Counted from the first letter of the stretch, positions 1 to 8,782 are shown. The stretch is DNA of 64,000 nucleotides from Anaerocolumna sp. AGMB13025 (GCF_029689925.1 NZ_CP121445.1:5824501-5888500), one strand, 5' to 3'. Notes: generated from the letters alone by a model not told the origin. Numbers and translations are program-made.

Positions 1-2
1 AT

Positions 3-653
3 TCATCGTAATCTGCCGGCACCGTCTACCGATGCGGCCTCATACAGCTCAGGACTGATACCAGATATTGCGGCCAGGTAGATAATTGCATTCCAGCCGG
101 TTTCCTGCCAGCTGTCAATCATAACACCAATCCACCAAAACCATTTTGAGTCCGTAAGAAAATCAATTGGTTTTGCTATGACGCCAAGCCGCAGCAGTAA
201 GTCATTGATTGGACCGCCTCTGTCTAAGAATACCATCCATAACGTGGCAACAATTACATAAGATAGAAAATGCGGCAGATAGCTACCGGTCTGGGTCACT
301 TTTTTTAGCTTTGTAAATGGCAGCTCATTTAACACCAGGGCAAGGAGAATTGGTAATGTAAACGTAAATGCAAATTTAAGCAGACTCATCCCAAAGGTAT
401 TACGAAGTGCCAGATAAAAATCTTTGTCTGAAAATAATTCCTGAAAATATTTAAATCCTGCCAGGCTCTTTCCAAAAAATCCGTCGGTCAGATCATAATC
501 TAAAAAAGCATTAAATAGACCGAAAATTGGTATATAAGCAAAAACAAAGAAGAAAATTAGGGCAGGGATGATCATAGCCTGGAGCTGCCACTGCCTTTTA
601 TACCCCTGTATTCTCTGTTTCGCCCTCTGTGGTTTTGCTAAAACTTTTTTCAT
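3..653 (-). CDS. ABC sugar transporter permease, LplB/MalF type, ended early by an in-frame stop
   Basis: Inner-membrane permease of a binding-protein-dependent carbohydrate importer. Hydrophobic segments lie near residues 27-48, 88-110, 125-145 and 170-195. The C-terminal end carries the start of the EAA loop (YEAASVDGAGRLR), which contacts the ATPase in this family. A TGA codon at bases 5-3 then stops translation inside that loop at 216 residues; relatives run to about 290-320 residues, so the last third is missing or in another frame outside the window. The start is supported by AGGAG at 663-659, five bases from ATG. It is divergent from a YesM/YesN-type two-component system, the usual control of oligosaccharide importers of this type. 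The family is secure; whether the gene is functional is open. Confidence 0.85.
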   Translation of the reverse strand: MKKVLAKPQRAKQRIQGYKRQWQLQAMIIPALIFFFVFAYIPIFGLFNAFLDYDLTDGFFGKSLAGFKYFQELFSDKDFYLALRNTFGMSLLKFAFTFTLPILLALVLNELPFTKLKKVTQTGSYLPHFLSYVIVATLWMVFLDRGGPINDLLLRLGVIAKPIDFLTDSKWFWWIGVMIDSWQETGWNAIIYLAAISGISPELYEAASVDGAGRLR

Positions 654-659
654 ATTAAC

Positions 660-757
660 TCCTATCTGTGTGCTTTAGCACACATACAAATCAGGTGTTG
701 AAAAAACTGCTCTTGTTTTTTCAACCTAATACCCATTGCACTGCCACTAACAAAAAG
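660..757 (-). promoter_or_regulatory. Leader of the permease gene with two hairpins and a partial intergenic repeat
   Basis: Two perfect hairpins precede the permease start on the minus strand. One pairs TGTGTGC with GCACACA around a TTTA loop (667-685), next to the ribosome site. The other pairs TTGAAAAAAC with GTTTTTTCAA (698-724). Upstream (725-757) is GTGGCAGT followed by TAGGTTGAAA on the minus strand, the same word pair that occurs in the tandem repeats at 59145-59343. No U-run follows either stem, so they are not typical terminators. The role is unknown. Confidence 0.5.
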
Positions 758-967
758 GCGGAATCAAACGAGGAAAGATAATTGCTACTTGTTTTCACGA
801 AATAAAAATGATAGAATAGAAAAACAAATTTAAGCTCCGTCAAAACTTATAATATGTTCGTGTGTTTCTAATAAAAATTGTATCTTTTTAACAGTGCGAA
901 ATCAGTAAACAATAATTGGATTTGGTATATTTTTTTCAGCTGCAGTAAAATCAGGAGAATCAAAACA

Positions 968-2791
968 ATGAATATTATTCGTACCTTATCACGGTCCATG
1001 CGGTACAAGACCAAGTTAATGTTATGTTACCTATGCTCTATTTTATTTCCCATCCTCATTGGTCTTATTTACCTTTACAATACCATGGTGGCCAATGCCG
1101 GACAGCCTTTGCTTAATAGCATCTACCAGCGTATGGAACAGGAACGGTCCGGTGTGGAAAAAACCGTAGAGGATATGCAAAAGTCAGCTCATCTTCTATC
1201 CACCCAAACAGATATAAACCGTTTCTTTATCCGCAATTATTATGATCCGGCGGAATTAATCAAAACAATGAATTATCAAATCCTGCCAACCCTTTCCTGG
1301 TATGATGCGAATTCAAAATTTGGTCAGCAGTTCCGGTTTATCACACAAAACACCTATCTGCCTGAAAATGAATTCTGTGAACAGGCCGCATGTTACTCAG
1401 GGGAAGCCTGGTATCAGAATGCAGTTAAAAAAAGCAGCGGAGGCGTTTACTTCCGTGAGGCCTGGCATCCTGCCAGGGACTACCTCTATACACCTAAAAA
1501 AAACAACCAGCAGGTTTATACCTGGTTTTATCCGCTGTTATCCTCTGTCCCCGGTAATATTACGTTACTGGAAGTCTCCATTGATGCCGGACATCTTTTT
1601 GAAGGTATCAATAAAGCGCCGATTGCAGAAAGCGGCTTTTTATTTACTTTTTATAATGACACACTGATCTATACCGGAGGCTTTAAGGCAGAGCTGGCAA
1701 ACTGGCTGCAATCGGACCAAGCCAGAGAACTTATTAATGGAAAAGCCCAGACAAAGGATACCATAGACATAAACGGTAAATCCTATTACCTGTCCACTTT
1801 GCGGATTAAAAATCTGGATACTATCCTTGGCTGTATCGTACCCCAGGAGGAAATAGAAGCTCCAGCCAGAGCTGCCAGAAATGGTTTTGCAGCCGTATCA
1901 ATAGGTATTATCCTTGCTGTCCTTTTCATTTCCTATATTGTAGCTAGCTTTCTGCTTCAGAGAATCCACCGCATGCTGGCTGCTGTAAAAACAATTCAAA
2001 GAGGTAATTTTGACATTCGTATTCCTCTGAACGGGGAAGATGAAATTGATGAATTAGCACAGGAAATTAATATTATGGCAAGCAAGATTAATGAACTTAT
2101 CAATACGGTTTATTTATCTGAAAACTTGCAAAAAGAGAGCCAGCTGGCGGCTTTACAGTCCCAGATCAATCCCCATTTCCTGTTTAACACTTTAGAGACC
2201 ATGAAAATGGCGGCAGAACTTGGAGAAACCGAGAGACTTAAAACAGGACTTACCTCCTTAGGCGGTCTCATGCGCTATACTCTGTCGGCGGTGAAGACTC
2301 CGGTATCTCTGGATATTGAACTGCGTAACCTCTCCTATTACATGAACATTCAAACGATGCTCTTAGATGACAGAATCCGCTTTAACGTGGATATACCGGA
2401 GGACATACAAAAAAGGATATCAATCCTCCCTCTGACTTTGCAGCCAATATTAGAGAACAGCATCCAACACGGTTTTAAAAAGAGAATCGGAATTTTAGAA
2501 ATAACTCTTACCGTAGAACAATCTGATACCGGAACGATTCTTACCGTGACGGATAATGGTTCCGGTATCAGTGAAGAGTCCCTTATGAATCTGCTGGCAG
2601 AACTAAAAAAAGACCAGCAGCCCCAGAACACACGGACTCGGGGCGGAATCGGCTTATGGAATGTAAACAGACGGCTGGTTCTGTCCTTTGGGGAAGCCAG
2701 TGCCCTTACTATAATGCAAAATCCCATGGGCGGTGTTATCACCCGTATCTTTTTGCCGAAAGACAATACAAGTACCAAGGAGGAAAACTAA
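968..2791 (+). CDS. Sensor histidine kinase, YesM family
   Basis: Membrane kinase that probably senses an extracellular carbohydrate or its binding protein and phosphorylates the regulator encoded next. Order: TM1 about residues 17-37, extracellular region to about 305, TM2 about 310-335, HAMP, then the short His_kinase domain with QINPHFLFNTLE (H403), the N box LENSIQHGF (N497) and the G box GIGLW near 560. This H-box form is diagnostic of the YesM/LytS class. The start at 968 is chosen because AGGAG lies at 953-957; an upstream in-frame ATG at 878 has no such site. The stop overlaps the regulator's start by one base, indicating translational coupling. The family is secure; the ligand is inferred. 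Confidence 0.92.
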   Translation: MNIIRTLSRSMRYKTKLMLCYLCSILFPILIGLIYLYNTMVANAGQPLLNSIYQRMEQERSGVEKTVEDMQKSAHLLSTQTDINRFFIRNYYDPAELIKTMNYQILPTLSWYDANSKFGQQFRFITQNTYLPENEFCEQAACYSGEAWYQNAVKKSSGGVYFREAWHPARDYLYTPKKNNQQVYTWFYPLLSSVPGNITLLEVSIDAGHLFEGINKAPIAESGFLFTFYNDTLIYTGGFKAELANWLQSDQARELINGKAQTKDTIDINGKSYYLSTLRIKNLDTILGCIVPQEEIEAPARAARNGFAAVSIGIILAVLFISYIVASFLLQRIHRMLAAVKTIQRGNFDIRIPLNGEDEIDELAQEINIMASKINELINTVYLSENLQKESQLAALQSQINPHFLFNTLETMKMAAELGETERLKTGLTSLGGLMRYTLSAVKTPVSLDIELRNLSYYMNIQTMLLDDRIRFNVDIPEDIQKRISILPLTLQPILENSIQHGFKKRIGILEITLTVEQSDTGTILTVTDNGSGISEESLMNLLAELKKDQQPQNTRTRGGIGLWNVNRRLVLSFGEASALTIMQNPMGGVITRIFLPKDNTSTKEEN

Positions 2792-4362
2792 TGTACAGAC
2801 TGTTAATTGCAGAAGACGATTCAACCATCCGACGGGGATTGGTGAAAATTATAGAAGATATGGGTCTGGCTGTAGAGAATATACAAGAAGCTGAGAACGG
2901 GCAAAGTGCTTTAGCTCTATGCGAAACCTTCTTACCACACATAGTTATTACGGATATCCGAATGCCCCTGATGGATGGTCTGGAATTTATAGGTACCATA
3001 AAACAGGAGCAGCCCGGACTTTTCTTTTTAATAATCAGCGGCTACAGCGATTTTGACTATGCAAAAAAAGCAATTCAGTTCGGTGTAAATGAATATCTTT
3101 TAAAGCCCATTGAAAAAGATGAACTAAAAACCGCCCTGCTTCGGATTATAGAACAGCTGGATGCCAGATCAGAGACCGAACATAAGCGTATCAGTGAAAC
3201 AAAGGCATATACCGAACAGATTAAACAGTATGAAAAAAACTTAATGTGGGATGTTATGACTGGACATAATACAGCCTCAGAACTATCCAGAAAAGTTGAG
3301 ATGCTTAACAATATTGTCCCTAATAAACCTTTATTGATTGCAGCAGGATATGGTGATACATTTCAGGCAAAGGATCTTTCCTCTGTTCTTACTTTATCTT
3401 TACCGGATTGGAAGCTGCTTTTGTGTAATACTGCCGCCTATCGCTACCACTATGCATTGCTTTACTTCGATTCCGGCGAACCCTTAAAAGATGGTTTTAC
3501 CAAGCTCCTGCAGGAACTTGGTTCCAACCGGTCGGCTGTAAAAAACGGGAATTTTCCCAAACATATTCTGGCTTTGGCAATGGCTAAAGAGCAAAGCCAG
3601 ATACCGGAAGCCTTAAGCACCTGCAGGTCATTGCTGGATTCCCGGCTGGTATCCCCTATAACAGAAGGTGTACTGACCGTGTCAAATCAGCCTAAGACCC
3701 AGTCTATGGAGGATGCCACCTTCCTGACTCATCCAATCCGTAATGCTATGGATACGAATGATTACCTATCCATTGAGCGAATTCTAAAAGACTATTTCAG
3801 TAATTTGCTGACGGATACCGGCTGTACGGCTGAAGCCTTGATCCGGCAGGCAAAAATAATAGAGTTATCCGTTCTGGCTTATACGGCAGAACAGTACCGT
3901 TATCACGAGAAGCAGCTGAATCAGCTCCAGACCATAGAATTTTTATTAAGTGCTTCCCAAACGGCCAAGGATTTCGTAGACGCCGTTGTTTCTCGTATTA
4001 CCACCATTGCCAAAAACCACAGACCTTCCGATACCATATCCCCGGTGGAACAGGTACTTTTGTATGTGAACCGTCATTATGCAAAGGATATAACGCTTGT
4101 ATATGCCGCAAATCTGGCTAATATGAATACGAATTATTTCAGTACGCTGTTCAAAAAGAAAACCGGTTTATCCTTTGTTGCTTATTTGCAGCTGGTGCGT
4201 ATACAGCATGCAAAGGAACTGCTAAAGGACCCTACATTAAAAGTTTATGAAATTGCAGAACGCATCGGATTCCAGAATGAAAAATATTTTATGAAGGTAT
4301 TTAAAGCTGTGGCAGGTAAGACACCTTCTGAATATAAACAGGAAAGTGAACATCAGCAGTAA
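2791..4362 (+). CDS. Response regulator, YesN type (REC plus AraC-type DNA-binding domain)
   Basis: Transcription factor of 523 residues, partner of the preceding kinase. The receiver domain (about 1-120) has the acidic pair DD at 9-10, phosphoacceptor D55 in ITDIRMP and the conserved lysine in LLKPIE. A middle region of about 280 residues is typical of the YesN group. The C-terminal AraC domain (about 415-520) has two helix-turn-helix units, including TNYFSTLFKKKTG and IAERIGFQNEKYFMKVFK. AAGGAGG at 2777-2783 lies eight bases before ATG 2791, so longer in-frame starts are rejected. The likely target is the divergent sugar importer beginning at 653 or other carbohydrate genes outside the window. 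Confidence 0.92.
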   Translation: MYRLLIAEDDSTIRRGLVKIIEDMGLAVENIQEAENGQSALALCETFLPHIVITDIRMPLMDGLEFIGTIKQEQPGLFFLIISGYSDFDYAKKAIQFGVNEYLLKPIEKDELKTALLRIIEQLDARSETEHKRISETKAYTEQIKQYEKNLMWDVMTGHNTASELSRKVEMLNNIVPNKPLLIAAGYGDTFQAKDLSSVLTLSLPDWKLLLCNTAAYRYHYALLYFDSGEPLKDGFTKLLQELGSNRSAVKNGNFPKHILALAMAKEQSQIPEALSTCRSLLDSRLVSPITEGVLTVSNQPKTQSMEDATFLTHPIRNAMDTNDYLSIERILKDYFSNLLTDTGCTAEALIRQAKIIELSVLAYTAEQYRYHEKQLNQLQTIEFLLSASQTAKDFVDAVVSRITTIAKNHRPSDTISPVEQVLLYVNRHYAKDITLVYAANLANMNTNYFSTLFKKKTGLSFVAYLQLVRIQHAKELLKDPTLKVYEIAERIGFQNEKYFMKVFKAVAGKTPSEYKQESEHQQ

Positions 4363-4396
4363 AAATTAGTATACTGTGTCAGGTGTCAGGTTTTGA

Positions 4397-4446
4397 CAGT
4401 AGCAAATCAAAAGAGTGGTAAAAACCACCCTTTTGATTTGCTACTG
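4397..4446. terminator. Long stem-loop between convergent genes
   Basis: A 22-base arm beginning CAGTAGCAAATC pairs with GATTTGCTACTG around a six-base loop, with one mismatch. It lies between the ends of the convergent yesN-type and greA-type genes, so it could end transcription from both sides. Neither side has a clear U-run. Confidence 0.6.
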
Positions 4447-4510
4447 TGAAAGTCATGTTTCAACCATCAATCCTCATACTTATAAAACCACAGCATAATG
4501 ATTCAAATTA

Positions 4511-5014
4511 TTAATATCTGCTTAATTCATCGGTTCCATCGTCCATGGTTTTCTCGATTTTGCGGATAATGATATCATAGGAATAGGTATCATTGACTTT
4601 TACCTTAACCGTATCACCTGCTTTACCATGCAGCAGGGCTTTTCCTAAGGGGGAATCGATACTGATCTTTCCTTTTAAGGTATTTGACCTTACTGTTGTT
4701 ACAAGCTTATAAGTAACTTCTTCTTTCTCTTCCGGTAAATATACCGTCACCAGGTTATTAAGCCCCGCCTCATCAGACTGGGATTCATCCGATATGATTT
4801 TTGCGGTTTTTATCATTCTTTCAAGATATCTTATCCTGCTTTCGTTCTGGTTCTTATACTGTTTGGCAGCTTTATACTCAAAATTCTCACTTAAATCACC
4901 CTGTGCTCTTGCTTCTTTTACATCTTCAAGAGCTTCTTTCCTGACAACAAGCTTTCGGTGTTCTATTTCTTCTTCCATCTTTTTTATATCCTGTACTGTT
5001 ATCTTATCATACAT
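4511..5014 (-). CDS. greA: GreA/GreB family transcript cleavage (elongation) factor
   Basis: Cytoplasmic factor that enters the RNA polymerase secondary channel and promotes cleavage of backtracked RNA. The N-terminal coiled coil (about 5-75) carries the acidic tip signature GDLSENFEYKAAK, matching GreA. The C-terminal part (about 85-155) is the FKBP-like domain, with the expected SPLGKALLHGKAGD stretch. Length 167 residues is close to the usual 157-160. ATG at 5014 is preferred because GGAG (5027-5024) lies nine bases upstream; a GTG six bases earlier would leave only three. The C-terminal tail KTMDDGTDELSRY is a little longer than usual. A second greA elsewhere in the genome is possible. 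Confidence 0.9.
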   Translation of the reverse strand: MYDKITVQDIKKMEEEIEHRKLVVRKEALEDVKEARAQGDLSENFEYKAAKQYKNQNESRIRYLERMIKTAKIISDESQSDEAGLNNLVTVYLPEEKEEVTYKLVTTVRSNTLKGKISIDSPLGKALLHGKAGDTVKVKVNDTYSYDIIIRKIEKTMDDGTDELSRY

Positions 5015-5096
5015 AATCACTCACTCCCATTGGTATCAATATGAGCTAATTATAGCACAAAATCATCACTCTATCGTTAGAAACTGATATATTTTT

Positions 5097-5290
5097 ATTG
5101 TTTATTCAAGATTCTTTTGCTCATTGTTTATCTAAGATTCTTTGTTCATTGTTTATCCGAGATTCTTTGTTCATTGTTTATCTAAGATTCTTTTGCTCAT
5201 TGTTTATCCAAGATTCTTTGTTCATTGTTTATCCAAGATTCTTTGTTCATTGTTTATCCGAGATTCTTTTCCCACTATTTATCCTGGATA
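5097..5290. repeat. Tandem array, seven degenerate copies of a 25-26 bp unit
   Basis: AGATTCTT begins at 5109, 5135, 5160, 5185, 5211, 5236 and 5261, each followed by a variant of TTGTTCATTGTTTATC. The period is 25 or 26 bp, not a multiple of three, so the open frames through it are probably not coding. It sits between the divergent greA-type and chemoreceptor genes. Confidence 0.9.
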
Positions 5291-5459
5291 TCAATATGAT
5301 ACCTTTATAAACCGTTTTGTAAGCAGAAACCGCTTATTCTGTTTTTTCTTGGACCTTTCCGTTTCGATTAGGCTGCTCAGCAGCAGCCTATGACATTTGA
5401 AACTTATTGCTAGAAATAAAAAAATGATAGAAAGAGAAATTGATATAAAGAAATTGTAA

Positions 5460-5691
5460 AATTTGGTCGAAAATAATAGAAGAAATGTACAGCTGTCATT
5501 TTTTTCAAGAAAAGGCAGCTGTCTTTGAGCTGTCAGGACTGGCAGTACAATCTCAAGTCGGAAGAAAGAACACAAGGAAAGGATGCCACGCAAACTCTTT
5601 CGACTATTTTAGCAGGATATTGGTACAACTTATATCATCTGTTGTAAGTGGCCGGCCATTCTATTTGAATGAGTTAAGTATAGGTATAAAA
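5460..5691 (+). promoter_or_regulatory. Structured 5' leader of the chemoreceptor gene
   Basis: This 230-base stretch before the chemoreceptor is rich in inverted repeats. ACAGCTG (5489-5495) pairs with CAGCTGT (5516-5522). AGTCG plus AAAGA (5556-5560, 5565-5569) pair with TCTTT plus CGACT (5596-5605), a ten-pair stem with a GAAG bulge. Its 26-base loop holds GGATGCCACGCAAAC. The word GCAAA faintly recalls c-di-GMP-I riboswitches, which often precede chemotaxis genes, but the full consensus is not met. GGATGCCACG also recurs in the repeats near 59.3 kb (minus strand). Confidence 0.4.
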
Positions 5692-7170
5692 ATGGATACA
5701 AACAATGTAGTATTTAACAGAAATAAGTTATTAACAAAACTAATCTGGTTTTCCTTGGCACTGGGTCTTATCGTAGATATCGCCAACAAGCAGAGTTTTA
5801 AGATGATTGCAGTCTTAGGGATTGCCGGAAGTTTTATCGGATTGATTCTTACCTTTCTGGGTATGAAGAGAATACTGGAGGATAAATTTAAGTATTTGGT
5901 GGTTTTAGCTGTTGCAATCTTTACTTATCTTTTACTCAGCAGTTCCACTTCAATTACTACTTACATTTTAGTTTATTATGGGTTGGCAATTATCTCTTTA
6001 TACCATGATTGGAAGCCGATTGCTTTAATGGGTCTGTTCAATGTAATCTTTACAAATTATTTCTTTTTCCACTTTAGAGACACTATGTTTGCAGGACTAG
6101 AGGATAAAGCTTTGGTATCCTTTAATCTGTTTCTGATTCTAATCTGCGGGGTTTTAATTGCCCAAAGTAATATTGGCATCCGCATGAGAAAAGAATTAGA
6201 AGAAAATTACGATATGGCTGAATCGAATAAAAGCCAATTGGACCAGCTTCTTTTACAGGTTAAGAAAACCGTTAAGGTTCTTAACGGTTTTAGTACAAGC
6301 CTAAAAGATAATTTTTCTATAATCGAACAGAATTCAAACGAAATTGCTTCTGTTTTCTCTGAGATTGCTTCGGGGATAGATTCCCAGAATCAGAGTATCA
6401 CAGATATTAATGAAACCATAACTGCAAATCAGAATGCCAGCAAACTGGTTGCAGAAACCTCAGTGGATATGCTGACTTTATCTGGCCGTACCTCGGACAG
6501 TATCTCTGAAGGCGGACAGGAGGTTGAATCCTTAAAGGGAGAAATTAACAAAGTCAATGATAATATTTTGGAAACGGTGACTTTAATGACAGAATTAGAC
6601 GACCAGGCACAGCAGATCTTGATGATTTTAAATACTCTCAATGGAATTACCAAACAAACTAATTTACTAGCCTTAAATGCTTCCATTGAAGCTGCCAGAG
6701 CCGGAGAAAGCGGAAAAGGCTTTTCTGTCGTAGCTGAGGAAATCAGAAGTCTCGCAGAGAATTCACAGAAATCTACTGAAGTCATCTCAGCAATTATTAA
6801 TACTGTAATCGGAAAAATCGAACAGGCCTCAGAAAAAGTTAAGATCATCGATATCAGTTTTAAAACCAGTAAGTCATCCTCTGATAAAGTTGATGATATC
6901 TTCCATCATATCATTAAGGATACGGATGAAGTAGTGGATAAGGCTAAACTGGTGAAGGAACTCATAAGAAATTTAACTGAGGATAATAGTAAGATATCTA
7001 AGGACATGAACACCATATCCGCAGGGTCTGAAGAAACTGCAGCCTCCATTGAAGAAATCACTGCTAATATCTTAGAGCAAAATAACCGGATTCAGGACAT
7101 TGCTAAAAATTATAAAGATATTGATGAACTTAACCAGAGATTAAGTGAATTAGTGAACGAGGTGAAGTAA
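5692..7170 (+). CDS. Methyl-accepting chemotaxis protein with six-TM sensor part
   Basis: Chemoreceptor of 492 residues that would control CheA from the membrane. The first 185 or so residues form about six hydrophobic helices with almost no extracellular loop, so the signal is probably sensed in or through the membrane. No HAMP is evident. The signalling domain (about 215-490) is a long coiled coil with the hairpin tip around LLALNASIEAARAGESGKG and a second helix rich in Ser, Glu and Asn, including methylation-like segments (SAGSEETAASIEEIT). The start at 5692 is the first ATG before the first helix; its ribosome site is weak (TATAGG), and longer frames upstream run through the structured leader. 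Tandem arrays flank the gene on both sides. Confidence 0.9.
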   Translation: MDTNNVVFNRNKLLTKLIWFSLALGLIVDIANKQSFKMIAVLGIAGSFIGLILTFLGMKRILEDKFKYLVVLAVAIFTYLLLSSSTSITTYILVYYGLAIISLYHDWKPIALMGLFNVIFTNYFFFHFRDTMFAGLEDKALVSFNLFLILICGVLIAQSNIGIRMRKELEENYDMAESNKSQLDQLLLQVKKTVKVLNGFSTSLKDNFSIIEQNSNEIASVFSEIASGIDSQNQSITDINETITANQNASKLVAETSVDMLTLSGRTSDSISEGGQEVESLKGEINKVNDNILETVTLMTELDDQAQQILMILNTLNGITKQTNLLALNASIEAARAGESGKGFSVVAEEIRSLAENSQKSTEVISAIINTVIGKIEQASEKVKIIDISFKTSKSSSDKVDDIFHHIIKDTDEVVDKAKLVKELIRNLTEDNSKISKDMNTISAGSEETAASIEEITANILEQNNRIQDIAKNYKDIDELNQRLSELVNEVK

Positions 7171-7316
7171 TTCCAAATTAAAGCTGATTCCGAATCTTTG
7201 TTAAGTGAAGAGGCTGATGCAAATCCAAAGACTAAATTACCTGGGAGAGAATAAGGATTATATTCTAAACCCTGGTTCTATAACCTATATTTTGCAACAG
7301 CCCCTCTTTTATTTAT

Positions 7317-7455
7317 CCCTTGCTTTTATTTTTATCCCTTTGATACCTTACTTTTTAACCCTTTGATCCTTAGCTTTTACTCCCTTTGGTCCGTAGCTTC
7401 TACCCCCTTTGGTCCGTACTTTTACCCCCTTTGCTTCCTAGCTTTTACCCCTTTA
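7317..7455. repeat. Tandem array, six to seven degenerate copies of a 22-23 bp unit
   Basis: CCCTTTG or a close variant begins at 7336, 7359, 7382, 7405, 7427 and 7449, with a weaker copy at 7317. Each is preceded by GCTTTTAC-like bases. The last copy runs into the 3' end of the nitroreductase gene. It lies between that gene and the convergent chemoreceptor. The sequence differs from the array at 5097 but the period is similar. Confidence 0.85.
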
Positions 7456-8244
7456 CATTTCCCGCAAGAATCCAGCTTTTACAAGAACTTTTTCAACTTC
7501 CGGATACTGATCTTGAATTTTTCTTTTGGTCTCGTTTTCCCCATCTCTTTTTAAAAAGCCGCACCATACTTCATAAAAATAATCCAGATAATGTCCATAA
7601 CCTTTATCTCTCCAACCGGCAATTAATGACAGATAATGCTTCTCTACTGCATCATATTCCAACACTATATTATTTATTTCTTCCTCCTTTAATCTATGGT
7701 ATTTACCATAATGAATTACCCCTGGTCCGCTTAACCGCCCTTTACCAGTAGTTTTTAATTTACTTTCATCAGCATATCCAAGTATCAGTGCAATAAGAGG
7801 AAAACAATATTTCTCCGCTAAATTTAAAAGCTTATAAATCCTGTCGATATTCCCTCTATGGAGGCAGTTAGTGAATAGCGAATCAATACCAAGGGATTTT
7901 GCGGCAATCGCTGCTGTTTGCGCCGCAAGAACCGTATCCGTACTTCCGGTCACAAAGTCAGAAACTGCTTCCTGATAACTGAACTGATATCCCAGAAATT
8001 CTGCTGTATCTGCTATCCTGTTATAATCAACACAGAACACTAGCATTTTATTACCGGTATATCCTATCTCTTTCATAACACTTTTATCATCTACAACAAT
8101 GATGGAATAGGTTTGTCTGGCTGAGGCTGAGGCCGCCTTGACACAGGAATTTAAAATACGTGAAAGTTTCTCATCCGGTATATCCCTTTCAGAAAAGCTT
8201 CTGACAGTTCTCAGACTTTCAATTGTTTTTAACGTTTCATTCAT
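7453..8244 (-). CDS. Nitroreductase family FMN-dependent oxidoreductase
   Basis: Cytoplasmic flavoenzyme of 263 residues, expected to reduce nitro compounds, quinones or similar electrophiles with NAD(P)H. The N-terminal signature RTVRSFSERDIPDEKL and the ASASARQTYSIIVV segment are the FMN phosphate and isoalloxazine contact regions. PLIALILGYAD is the typical later strand. The C-terminal 60 residues, rich in Tyr and Lys, extend beyond the minimal fold. AAGGAG precedes the ATG. A 16-17 bp palindrome lies just upstream (8263-8280) and is repeated before the marR gene, so control by that regulator is likely. The physiological substrate cannot be read from sequence. Confidence 0.88.
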   Translation of the reverse strand: MNETLKTIESLRTVRSFSERDIPDEKLSRILNSCVKAASASARQTYSIIVVDDKSVMKEIGYTGNKMLVFCVDYNRIADTAEFLGYQFSYQEAVSDFVTGSTDTVLAAQTAAIAAKSLGIDSLFTNCLHRGNIDRIYKLLNLAEKYCFPLIALILGYADESKLKTTGKGRLSGPGVIHYGKYHRLKEEEINNIVLEYDAVEKHYLSLIAGWRDKGYGHYLDYFYEVWCGFLKRDGENETKRKIQDQYPEVEKVLVKAGFLREM

Positions 8245-8262
8245 CTTAACATTCTCCTTATT

Positions 8263-8280
8263 TAATTCGGTACCGAACTA
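8263..8280. promoter_or_regulatory. MarR-type operator before the nitroreductase
   Basis: Near-perfect palindrome centred on GGTACC: TAATTCGGT then ACCGAACTA, one mismatch. The same core occurs at 8765-8782. It lies between the ribosome site of the nitroreductase and the end of marR. Confidence 0.75.
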
Positions 8281-8293
8281 TATAATTAAAAGA

Positions 8294-8725
8294 TTATCGG
8301 GTAAAGTTTCCTATTACCCGATTGATTAAGGAAAGCAAAGTTTCTGTTTCCTCATCTGCAAATCCTTTGAAAAACACCTCTATTACTTTATCTGATATCT
8401 CTTTAAAATCTTTTTTAATATCCATTCCTTTATCTGTTAGTACAATGTAGTAAATTCGCTTATCCTCAGCATACGTTTCTTTCGTAACATACCCATGTAA
8501 GATTAACTTATCCACCAGCTGGGTCACTGTTGATTTTGAACGGTGGATTCCTTCACTTATCTCTTTCATGGTTAATTTTCCATTATTCTCATAAAGGATA
8601 TCCAGTATATTACCATGAGATACAACTAACCCCTCAATACCTCGCTTTTTAAGTTCGATTTCTATATATGATGAAATCTCACTTCTAATTTTTGAAACAG
8701 TTGATATTGCTAAATATTTATTCAT
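8294..8725 (-). CDS. MarR family transcriptional regulator
   Basis: Winged-helix repressor of 143 residues. The DNA-binding part (about 35-100) contains GKLTMKEISEGIHRSKSTVTQLVDKLILHGYV, where recognition helix and wing follow the MarR pattern, then DKRIYYIVLTDKG in the wing. Flanking helices form the dimer interface. It sits between a ferredoxin-like gene and a nitroreductase, all on the minus strand. Copies of one palindrome lie before this gene and before the nitroreductase, so the natural reading is autorepression plus control of the nitroreductase in response to an electrophile or antibiotic. The ligand is unknown. Confidence 0.9.
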   Translation of the reverse strand: MNKYLAISTVSKIRSEISSYIEIELKKRGIEGLVVSHGNILDILYENNGKLTMKEISEGIHRSKSTVTQLVDKLILHGYVTKETYAEDKRIYYIVLTDKGMDIKKDFKEISDKVIEVFFKGFADEETETLLSLINRVIGNFTR

Positions 8726-8764
8726 TCTAAACGTAGCTCCGTTTTATTTAATCTAAATTCATTA

Positions 8765-8782
8765 TAGTTCGGTACCGTACTA
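8765..8782. promoter_or_regulatory. MarR-type operator before marR
   Basis: TAGTTCGGT then ACCGTACTA, a palindrome with one mismatched pair and the same CGGTACCG core as the site at 8263-8280. It lies about 40 bases upstream of the marR start, consistent with autoregulation. Confidence 0.75.

Noticed and set aside
5098..5393. Open frames across the 25-bp repeat array
   Set aside because: The period is not a multiple of three, composition is repeat-driven, and no ribosome site or family similarity is seen.
5570..5640. c-di-GMP-I riboswitch call
   Set aside because: Only a few words (GCAAA, GACTA, TAGC-GG) recall the consensus; the GAAA-capped P2 and receptor sequences are not present in order.
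5485..5691. Long N-terminal extension of the chemoreceptor from 5485
   Set aside because: The extra 69 residues have no transmembrane or domain character and overlap the hairpin-rich leader; the start at 5692 gives the usual architecture.
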